The translations under genes were made by a program, and so were the position numbers. From SIG440 sp045596485 (GTDB taxonomy: Bacteria; Bacillota; Clostridia; Monoglobales; Monoglobaceae), in the NCBI GenBank assembly GCA_045596485.1, contig JAZOCL010000045.1, positions 1 to 5,533 of the forward strand: 5,533 nucleotides of DNA, written 5' to 3'. The notes beneath the pieces were generated by a model. The model did no database searches and was not told where the DNA came from. It was given only the letters and a program-made list of their open reading frames with translations. Below, in pieces: positions 1 to 5,405 of the stretch. Numbering within the stretch: the stretch's first letter is position 1; each line of letters opens with the position of its first letter.

Positions 1-3
1 TCT

Positions 4-32
4 TTATAAAGTTCGTGTCAAGACAGGGTCAA
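4..32 (-). promoter_or_regulatory. candidate sigma-A promoter reading out of the left edge
   Basis: On the minus strand TTGACC (27-32) is followed after 17 bases by TTATAA (4-9); an 18-base reading gives TATAAA. The -35 matches TTGACA at 5 of 6 positions. It lies 49 bases beyond the AraC stop codon and points out of the window, so it would serve a gene that cannot be seen. No convincing intrinsic terminator separates it from the AraC gene: there is a T6 run in the minus-strand sequence near 31-36, but no GC-rich stem in front of it. This is a pattern match only. Confidence 0.35.
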
Positions 33-80
33 AAAATTCATCCAATATGCATACCCAAAGTCTGTCTTATACAATGCTAT

Positions 81-953
81 TTATATATTAAGTTTAGACC
101 GTATCGACTTTATATACTCCTTAGGGCTTTGCCCTGTTGACTTTTTAAAGAATCTGCAAAAATAGTGAATTGAATTAAATCCAAGCTTTTCTGAAATCTC
201 GGTGATTGAAAGCTCGTTTTCTCTCAAAAGTCGCTTTGCCTCCTTCTCCTTCAGCATATTGATATATGCCGTAACAGTTTTGCCGTAAATATTTTTGAAG
301 TTTCGGCAAAGGGTTGTTTTGTTTGTTCCAAAAAGGAAGCACAGGTTGTCGAGCTGAATTTTTTCGGTATAATGCTCGCATATATACTGATGCACAATTG
401 AGGTTTTTCCGTCATCGGCATCTTCACCGCTGAGTTTGTTATCAAGACTGATAAAATCACGAACCAATGTAATCAAAAAAGCCTCCAGCTTGATTTTGAG
501 CATCTGGTCAGAGCCGAATATAGGGTTCTTTCGCTTGTTCATATCCCCGGTCACCGCATTATAGGGCGGCTCATATGTGTTCATTCCCTCTTTCATAATC
601 TCCGCAAGCATTTTTTTGTGCTCCGAAGAAAGAGTCACAGGGCCCGTGGCAAAGGGTGTAATGGCATCACAAAGGCATTCAAAGCCGATGATAATTACAT
701 TAGGCGCAACATCGTCGGCACAAATCAACGAATGTACCTCATTGGGGCGGTGGATTATGAGCTGGTTGTTTGTCACAAGCCCCGAATAATGCTCGCCCTT
801 GACCATAATTGAGCCGTTATCAACATACAAAAGCTCACAAAAATTGTGATAATCGTCAACCGTGTGATACTTGCTGACAAATTCAAAATAGTGAATATTG
901 GCAATACGCGAAACCGTCAACTGAATGTTAAAGGTTTTGAGTCTGAATTCCAT
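81..953 (-). CDS. AraC-family transcriptional regulator (cupin sensor plus double HTH)
   Basis: This is a DNA-binding regulator of the AraC/XylS family, 290 residues from the start chosen here, a usual length for the family. Residues about 40-76 have the look of the AraC-type cupin sensor and dimerisation domain: ELLYVDNG, then a glycine turn, then IIHRPNEVHSL, close to the family pattern of E-x-x-YV-x-x-G followed by P-x-x-x-H. The C-terminal 100 residues hold both helix-turn-helix units: the first at about 199-224 (IQLDNLCFLFGTNKTTLCRNF), the second at about 249-274 (SITEISEKLGFNSIHYFCRFF), followed by the signature TGQSPKEYI. The ATG at 953 is preferred over an upstream in-frame TTG at 1031 because it has a GGTGAG Shine-Dalgarno site and because the TTG lies inside the likely -35 box. 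Such regulators usually sense a sugar or related metabolite and often activate neighbouring genes. The target is unknown; glycerate kinase and the glycosidase-like gene are the nearby candidates. Confidence 0.93.
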   Translation of the reverse strand: MEFRLKTFNIQLTVSRIANIHYFEFVSKYHTVDDYHNFCELLYVDNGSIMVKGEHYSGLVTNNQLIIHRPNEVHSLICADDVAPNVIIIGFECLCDAITPFATGPVTLSSEHKKMLAEIMKEGMNTYEPPYNAVTGDMNKRKNPIFGSDQMLKIKLEAFLITLVRDFISLDNKLSGEDADDGKTSIVHQYICEHYTEKIQLDNLCFLFGTNKTTLCRNFKNIYGKTVTAYINMLKEKEAKRLLRENELSITEISEKLGFNSIHYFCRFFKKSTGQSPKEYIKSIRSKLNI

Positions 954-957
954 TTTT

Positions 958-964
958 CTCACCC
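958..964 (-). promoter_or_regulatory. Shine-Dalgarno site that fixes the AraC start
   Basis: On the minus strand GGGTGAG lies four bases before the ATG at 953. It pairs with the 3' part of the anti-Shine-Dalgarno (AGGAGGTGA) region. The alternative starts, TTG at 1031 and ATG at 974, have no comparable site at a workable distance. Confidence 0.6.
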
Positions 965-1002
965 ATTTTTGCATAAAATCAAATCTATTTACTACTTCTT
1001 TA

Positions 1003-1031
1003 ATAATAATATAAAAATCTGCAGGAATCAA
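1003..1031 (-). promoter_or_regulatory. promoter of the AraC-family regulator gene
   Basis: On the minus strand TTGATT (1026-1031) and TATTAT (1003-1008) are separated by exactly 17 bases, matching the sigma-A consensus at 4 of 6 and 5 of 6 positions. A transcript would begin near 996 and leave a leader of about 43 bases before the ATG at 953. The promoter lies in the 116-base gap after the glycerate kinase stop, so the regulator can be expressed separately. Read-through from glycerate kinase remains possible, because the only hairpin in the gap (ATTTTTG-CA-CAAAAAT, about 1042-1057) is all A/T in its stem apart from one pair and has no U-tract. Confidence 0.6.
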
Positions 1032-1069
1032 CAGGTGTTAGGATTTTTGTGCAAAAATATAACGAATAA

Positions 1070-2206
1070 TCACAGTTTTGCAACAATTCTGAAAACCTGC
1101 TCAACAGTTGCAGCCATATTTTCGGCAGCGTATCCCTTATCCATTGCCTTTTCAAGTGAGCATATTTCTCGTAGGATAGGGAAGAACGCATCAATTCCGT
1201 TTTTGTTACACTCAACGGCGTCCTTTGTGACGCAGCCTGCAAAGGCAAAAACTGCTTTGCCGTGTTTTTTTGCAAGCTTTGCAACACCAATAGGTGCCTT
1301 GCCCATTGCGGTCTGAAAGTCAAGTCTGCCCTCGCCTGTCACCACAATATCGGCATCCTTTATATAATCCTCAAGCTTGGTTTTTTCCAGAATCAAATCA
1401 ACGCCCGGCTCCAGCTTTCCCTTAAGAAACGCAAGAAAAGCAAAGCCTAAGCCCCCTGCCGCTCCTGCTCCAGGATATTCGGGGTCGGCGTATTCAAAGG
1501 TTTTTTTTGCAAGCTCCGCATAGCCTTTGAGCCATCCGTCCATTGCAGCAACAATTTCAGGCGTTGCACCCTTTTGCGGTCCGTAAACTGCACTGCAGCC
1601 CTGTTCTCCGCACAGAGGGTTCTTCACATCGCAGGCAATACTGAAAGTGCATTCCTTGAGCTCGGGCAGCATATTGTCTGCTGAAATCCTTACAACCTTC
1701 TCAAGACCTCTGCCGAATATTTCAACAGACCTTCCTTCCTTATCAAAAAATTCAAAGCCGAGAGCCGACAACATTCCCATACCGCCGTCATTGGTGGCAC
1801 TTCCGCCGATTCCCACAATAAAGCTTCGGCAGCCTTTCCTTACGGCATCTGCAATCATCTCACCAACGCCAAAGGTTGTTGTGTTGAGGGGGTTGCGTTC
1901 ACTTGGTTCAACAAGGGTGATCCCTGCGGCAGTTGCCATTTCCATTATTGCGGTTTTTGTTTCTTCAATAATTCCGTATTTCGCTTCAACGGGTGTTCCC
2001 TGAGGACCTGTTACGGTAATTTTTTCAAGTCTTCCGCCAAGACCCGAAACCAAAGTTTCGGTTGTACCCTCGCCGCCATCGGCAATAGGACGAACTACAA
2101 CCTCTGCATCGGTACAGGCTCTCTTCACTCCATCCTTTATGGCGTTTCCTGCCTCAATTGATGACAGACTTCCCTTCAATGAATCGATTGCAACTACTAC
2201 TTTCAT
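1070..2206 (-). CDS. glxK: glycerate kinase (GlxK/GarK family, ATP-dependent)
   Basis: This cytoplasmic enzyme phosphorylates D-glycerate with ATP to 2-phosphoglycerate or 3-phosphoglycerate; the family contains both specificities and the sequence alone does not let me choose. At 378 residues it is full length for the GlxK/GarK family. Conserved segments are seen in order: N-terminal VVVAIDSLKGSLSS (3-16), ADGGEGTTE (42-50), glycine-rich VGIGGSATNDGGMGML (131-146), ACDVKNPLCG (191-200), GAGAAGGLGFA (246-256), TGEGRLDFQTAMGKAP (290-305) and AFAG (321-324). No residue of these motifs is disrupted. The ATG at 2206 has an AGGAGAG site (2213-2219) six bases upstream. The gene begins 26 bases after the ancestral stop of the broken DUF6062 gene and probably shares its promoter at 2585-2613. 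In known pathways the enzyme ends glycerate formation from galactarate/glucarate through tartronate semialdehyde, or from serine or glyoxylate. None of those other enzymes is in this window. Confidence 0.96.
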   Translation of the reverse strand: MKVVVAIDSLKGSLSSIEAGNAIKDGVKRACTDAEVVVRPIADGGEGTTETLVSGLGGRLEKITVTGPQGTPVEAKYGIIEETKTAIMEMATAAGITLVEPSERNPLNTTTFGVGEMIADAVRKGCRSFIVGIGGSATNDGGMGMLSALGFEFFDKEGRSVEIFGRGLEKVVRISADNMLPELKECTFSIACDVKNPLCGEQGCSAVYGPQKGATPEIVAAMDGWLKGYAELAKKTFEYADPEYPGAGAAGGLGFAFLAFLKGKLEPGVDLILEKTKLEDYIKDADIVVTGEGRLDFQTAMGKAPIGVAKLAKKHGKAVFAFAGCVTKDAVECNKNGIDAFFPILREICSLEKAMDKGYAAENMAATVEQVFRIVAKL

Positions 2207-2232
2207 TGTTCTCTCTCCTAACGTATAAGATT

Positions 2233-2537
2233 TTATTGATTTTTTGGTTCAAACTCACCATTCAGCAGGTTTGCCGTTCTGAGAAGCGTATCCTTGGGCA
2301 CATCCGGCTTTTTTCTGCATTGCTGTAGTCAAAGGTGTCAGCAAACTTTTTTGTATTGACCTGAACCTCTTCCAGTCTTTCCATTTGGAGAGCAATTATG
2401 GGAACAAAATACTTCTCAAACTCCAAATCCAAAAGTCTCGAATGAGCCGCAGACAAAAGCCTTGAAAAATGCTCCAGACAAAAGCCATCCTGTTCAAGGG
2501 CTTCCCTTGTGGGAATAGTGTAGATTTTTTCTTTCAC
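2233..2537 (-). pseudogene. decayed DUF6062-family gene: internal deletion plus frameshift
   Basis: The N-terminus (GTG-start, then KEKIYTIPTREALEQ) resembles the start of DUF6062 proteins, and the following GFCLEHFSRLL resembles a motif from deep inside that family. As I know them, these proteins are about 200-230 residues with two Cys-rich segments, so over 100 residues between the two parts are missing; the junction lies near 2486-2490. The reading frame as given then breaks in a run of six A (minus strand, 2309-2314). The zero frame goes on with out-of-family residues to a stop at 2262. The -1 frame instead gives PDVPKDTLLRTANLLNG and ends at TAA 2233-2235, as expected for the family's C-terminus. 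One extra A would restore the frame. The GTG at 2537 is chosen over the TTG at 2552 because GGAGAG lies seven bases before it and the protein then begins MKEKIYTIP. DUF6062 has no known function to me. A sequencing error could explain the frameshift but not the deletion. Confidence 0.72.
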
Positions 2538-2544
2538 ATATATA

Positions 2545-2550
2545 CTCTCC
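2545..2550 (-). promoter_or_regulatory. Shine-Dalgarno site that selects the GTG start of the DUF6062 remnant
   Basis: GGAGAG on the minus strand sits seven bases before GTG 2535-2537. The alternative TTG start at 2550-2552 overlaps this site and so cannot use it. Confidence 0.6.
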
Positions 2551-2584
2551 AATCAAGAGACTTTTTTCGTTCTGAATATGTTAT

Positions 2585-2613
2585 ATTTTAGCACAGTTCC
2601 AAACTTTTTTCAA
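2585..2613 (-). promoter_or_regulatory. strong promoter of the DUF6062 remnant-glycerate kinase unit
   Basis: On the minus strand TTGAAA (2608-2613) and TAAAAT (2585-2590) are separated by exactly 17 bases, and the -10 box carries an upstream TG (TGC-TAAAAT), making it an extended -10. This is the best promoter match in the window. Transcription would begin near 2578, about 40 bases before the GTG at 2537, and would run through the remnant into glycerate kinase. An imperfect inverted repeat, CACGG/CCGTG (2614-2618 and 2636-2640), abuts the -35 box on its upstream side. Confidence 0.65.
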
Positions 2614-2678
2614 CACGGCATTTACTTTTTTGTTTCCGTGATAAGATATATTTACTTCTACTGAAAGGAATAATTTTT

Positions 2679-2780
2679 TTGAAAATTACGTGGCTGGGTC
2701 TGGCAGGACTTATATTTGAGACCTGCGGAAGAACCTTATTTTTGACCCCTATCTTTGGAACTGCTGCTTCAAAAATATAA
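2679..2780 (+). pseudogene. N-terminal stub of an MBL-fold metallo-hydrolase gene
   Basis: A 33-codon plus-strand frame starts at TTG 2679, has AAAGGAA (2664-2670) eight bases upstream, and ends at TAA 2778-2780. Its product reads KITWLGLAG, then IFETCGRTLFLTP, then IFGTAASKI. This parallels the first strand-turn-strand of UPF0173-like metallo-beta-lactamase-fold hydrolases, which typically begin MKITWLGHAGF, then an E-T-x-G-K turn, then IDP. Two hallmark residues have changed: His in WLGHA is Leu, and Asp in IDP is Thr. The metal-binding HxHxDH region and everything after it are absent, so no active enzyme can be made. Family members are over 200 residues long. The start and ribosome binding site persist, but no clear plus-strand promoter is seen. 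It is most likely a gene relic; a translated short peptide is less likely. Confidence 0.6.
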
Positions 2781-2802
2781 TTTCGAAATATGTTTAATCT
2801 TT

Positions 2803-2844
2803 AATTACAAAAGGTGCAACTTTATTTCATCAAAGTTGCACCTT
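2803..2844 (-). terminator. intrinsic terminator of the glycosidase-like gene, possibly bidirectional
   Basis: The arms AAGGTGCAACTTT (2811-2823) and AAAGTTGCACCTT (2832-2844) form a perfect 13-base-pair stem with an 8-base loop. Read on the minus strand, the stem starts nine bases after the TAA at 2854-2856 and is followed by TTTTGTAATT, a workable U-rich tail (the TT that ends the stem extends it). On the plus strand the tail is TTGTTATTATATT, weaker, so termination of any transcript from the MBL stub is possible as well. The hairpin separates the glycosidase-like unit from the genes to its left. Confidence 0.85.
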
Positions 2845-2853
2845 GTTATTATA

Positions 2854-5340
2854 TTAATTTCTCAACAAATAGTTGCAATTCACAACCTTTTCCATAAATG
2901 AAGTACGTGTCACATAATAGTGATTTGCGGCTTCGTAGCCTACTGCACTGTTGCGGAGCATAATTTTGTATGCAATAAGTGCCATCTCTTTGTCGGACTT
3001 CACAAGCTCATCCATCTTTGCCTTGTCAGGCTCACCGTCACGGAGCAGATAGTATCTTATCTGGTTGAGCGAAGCTTTGAAGAGAGTATAGCCATAGGTT
3101 GCCATATCCTTGAATTCGCAAATTGGAACATCCTCAAGGCATTCAAGACCCTTTTCCCATTCGTCACAGAGCTTTGCATACTGTGATTCCAGAACCTCGG
3201 GCGTATACACCTCTCCGCACCAACCCTGAAGGTCATCATAGGGATAGCAGGTCATTGTTGCATTAACTCCTGTGGGTTCAGGATAAATAATGTTTGCCGA
3301 GCCCGCATTTGAAGGTCCGTCATAGATATGACGAAGATCAAAGGGATATTCCCCAAAGCCCTTACAGAAGTGACTTACTGCCTCCTTTACCTTATCTGTA
3401 TATTCACCGTATGAATTTTCCAAAACCACATCGTAGGGGTTGTCGCAATTTTCGGTGTCCTCAAAGAAATATGCAGACGCAATCTTGATGTTGTCAGAAA
3501 TATATCCGCCCAAAGTCCACGAGAGCATAACGTGCTCAATTCCTGCATCAATCAGATTTTTCATATGCTGTGTAACATTCTCATAAACCGGCAGGAAGGG
3601 CGCCGTTGAGCATTCCCAAGAGTTGTTAATCTGAACCTTTGCCGCAACCTCAAGGCCGTATCTTCTTGACATACCCCACAAATCCTTTGCCGCCTCACCG
3701 GGCCCCACAATGGAAAGTGAATAGTCACGAACAACATTGTCAATTCCGCCGCGGTTGAACTCAATTTCCGTTTCGCTTACCTGAAGAACAATTACATTCT
3801 TTGAAAGTCTGCTGATCAGGTCTTCAAACTGTTCCTCAAAATGGAGCTTCCACGCCCAGGCATACGCAAAGAACTTGATATTTTTATTCACCTCTGCGGC
3901 AGCATCTGCCATTGTCGTCAATATTTCGGCGGTTACCTCAGAGCCCTTGCGTTTGCCGCATACGGGACAGAAATTATCGTTTATATTCCCATTCTTTTTT
4001 GTTGCCCTGATACCTCCCGAGTAACAAAGAGCCATATTTTCGCTCTGGGTAATGTTCAAAAATCCGCCAAGCAGGGGGACTGTCTTACATATGGTCTGAA
4101 TTGTATTCCTGAGATATTGATGGGTTTCGGGATGTGAGCTGCAAAGGCAGGCAGTTTCTGCAGTGTGCTTTGTACCCTTTAGGTGGGGGTGTTTTTCAAA
4201 AAAGCTCAAATCCATATTTCTGGGCTCATTTATGTACATATAAACCTTGATGCCGTATCTCGCGCAACGGCGTGTCATCTCGTCAAGGTTTCTAAGACGC
4301 TGTTCCCAGCCCTGGCACTTTTCGGGAGCAAAGGGATATGGCGCAATTTTGTAGAACACGCCCTGAATCCACACGCCGTTGATACCCTGCCGTGCATAGC
4401 CGCGCAGCAGCTCGTCGGGGAAGGAAATTCTGCTGTCCTTGTCAAGAACATCTCCATACAAGCCGCAGAATGAGTATATAAATCTTGTTTTTATCTTTGT
4501 TTTTCTCTTGTATGACTTTTTGTCGAAGGAAAGTGCCCCTGCACCGTTTGCAAGGTCAAGAAGAAAATAAAGTCCACGCATTACGCCCACGGGGGTTCCT
4601 GCATTGATGGTAATGCAGCCGTCCTTCACTTCAATCTCGTGATATTCCTCATCGTCAGTTTTGATGTTCATACTGATTTCAATATTTTTGTCACTTTCAG
4701 TCTTGAATTCCACACCGTAAACATTCTTTGCTTCATCCACAAACTCGCTTACATAGTCTTCAACATCCTCGCAGTTAACCTTGATTGCCCAGGTGCCGTC
4801 CACGGACACTTCACGGCTTTTCTTTGCGGTAATCGGCGCATAACGGTCGACAAAAAAGCTGAATGGCGGTTCTGCCGCCTCGGTTGAAACGGGAAGAATC
4901 TCCTTTTCCATTGTTTCCTTTATTTTTGCGGTTTCTGCAATCTCTTCGGCAGTGAGCGGACGGTATGTAATCTCGCTACAATCGGTTCTTATGCGGTTCC
5001 AGCCCGCAAGCTTTATATCAAGAAAGTCATCCTCCTTGAGAATAAACTCAAGACGCTCCTCCCTCCAGTCCAAAAGCTGACAAAGCTGGCTGTAGGGCAA
5101 AATGTTCCATGCGTGTCTGAGTATTGAAATATAGCCTCTTGTCATCCACTCATCAAGCCATTTTTGCTCACCCAGACCCATATCCTCTGCAAGATGAACA
5201 ACTGTTGCCTCGTCGGTTTTGAGAACCTCAGCCAGCCTTTTTGCAGGTACGTTCTCCCACAGCCTGAAAATCAGAGCCTGAAATTTGGTGGGGAAGTGCT
5301 TTATATCAAGTGTTTGTCCTTTTTGAATTTTAGGTAACAT
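2854..5340 (-). CDS. putative TIM-barrel glycoside hydrolase (GH20/GH67-like) with HTH-like N-terminus
   Basis: This 828-residue protein has no signal peptide or membrane segment, so it should act in the cytoplasm, on imported oligosaccharides if it is a glycosidase. Residues about 21-57 form a possible HTH-like unit (RLAEVLKTDEATVVHLAEDMG). Residues 84-128 (LCQLLDWREERLEFILKEDDFL, then TYRPLTAEE) recall large uncharacterised glycosidase-like proteins that I associate with Lentisphaerae, Planctomycetes and gut Clostridia. Residues 205-265 resemble the small alpha/beta domain preceding GH20 and GH67 barrels (GTPVGVMRGLYFLLDLA). The barrel appears to span about 285-615: GYARQGINGVWIQGVF (314-329), RYGIKVYMYINEPRNM (361-376), GGFLNITQSEN (425-435), CPVC (458-461), FFAYAWAW (490-497), VSETE (521-525), INNSWEC (571-577) and MLSWTLGGY (605-613). 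Glu434 and Glu523 are candidate catalytic acids, by inference. The rest is helical. The ATG at 5340 has AGGAGGT (5347-5353) six bases upstream. The substrate is unknown. Confidence 0.82.
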   Translation of the reverse strand: MLPKIQKGQTLDIKHFPTKFQALIFRLWENVPAKRLAEVLKTDEATVVHLAEDMGLGEQKWLDEWMTRGYISILRHAWNILPYSQLCQLLDWREERLEFILKEDDFLDIKLAGWNRIRTDCSEITYRPLTAEEIAETAKIKETMEKEILPVSTEAAEPPFSFFVDRYAPITAKKSREVSVDGTWAIKVNCEDVEDYVSEFVDEAKNVYGVEFKTESDKNIEISMNIKTDDEEYHEIEVKDGCITINAGTPVGVMRGLYFLLDLANGAGALSFDKKSYKRKTKIKTRFIYSFCGLYGDVLDKDSRISFPDELLRGYARQGINGVWIQGVFYKIAPYPFAPEKCQGWEQRLRNLDEMTRRCARYGIKVYMYINEPRNMDLSFFEKHPHLKGTKHTAETACLCSSHPETHQYLRNTIQTICKTVPLLGGFLNITQSENMALCYSGGIRATKKNGNINDNFCPVCGKRKGSEVTAEILTTMADAAAEVNKNIKFFAYAWAWKLHFEEQFEDLISRLSKNVIVLQVSETEIEFNRGGIDNVVRDYSLSIVGPGEAAKDLWGMSRRYGLEVAAKVQINNSWECSTAPFLPVYENVTQHMKNLIDAGIEHVMLSWTLGGYISDNIKIASAYFFEDTENCDNPYDVVLENSYGEYTDKVKEAVSHFCKGFGEYPFDLRHIYDGPSNAGSANIIYPEPTGVNATMTCYPYDDLQGWCGEVYTPEVLESQYAKLCDEWEKGLECLEDVPICEFKDMATYGYTLFKASLNQIRYYLLRDGEPDKAKMDELVKSDKEMALIAYKIMLRNSAVGYEAANHYYVTRTSFMEKVVNCNYLLRN

Positions 5341-5376
5341 ATACAGACCTCCTGATACAGTATATTTTCTGCATTA

Positions 5377-5405
5377 ATTGTACCGCTTAAACGCTCTTTT
5401 GTCTT
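5377..5405 (-). promoter_or_regulatory. candidate promoter of the glycosidase-like gene with tandem AAGACAAA repeat
   Basis: On the minus strand AAGACA (5400-5405) and TACAAT (5377-5382) are 17 bases apart, matching consensus at 4 of 6 and 5 of 6 positions. The predicted start near 5370 leaves a leader of about 30 bases that contains the AGGAGGT site. The weak -35 box is part of an 8-base motif (AAGACAAA on the minus strand, 5398-5405), which occurs again 14 bases upstream at 5412-5419. A poor -35 box with a repeated element beside it would suit activator-dependent transcription. A second -10-like TATACT (5359-5364) is too close to the ribosome binding site to be useful. Confidence 0.4.

Noticed and set aside
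20..68. AAGACAG ... CTGTCTT inverted repeat as a terminator for the AraC gene
   Set aside because: The arms are seven bases with 35 bases between them and no U-tract follows on the minus strand; it is not a credible intrinsic terminator.
1042..1057. ATTTTTG-CA-CAAAAAT palindrome after glycerate kinase as a terminator
   Set aside because: The stem is almost all A/T, the loop is only two bases, and no U-tract follows.
846..1316. 156-codon plus-strand frame across the AraC start and glycerate kinase end
   Set aside because: It is antisense to two well-supported genes, and its product looks like a low-complexity shadow with no recognisable domain.
1647..2003. 118-codon plus-strand frame inside glycerate kinase
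   Set aside because: It is the antisense shadow of a conserved gene and is rich in Ser, Pro and Ile as expected from reverse-complement codons.
2213..2255. Possible separate promoter (TTGAAC, then TTATAC) just before glycerate kinase
   Set aside because: The spacing is 18 bases with a poor -10 box, and the start site would fall on or next to the ribosome binding site; the promoter at 2585-2613 is much better.
2305..2318. Programmed -1 frameshift signal in the DUF6062 remnant
   Set aside because: The A6G run is out of register with a canonical slippery heptamer, no stimulatory hairpin is evident, and the gene is already internally deleted, so plain decay or a sequencing error is simpler.
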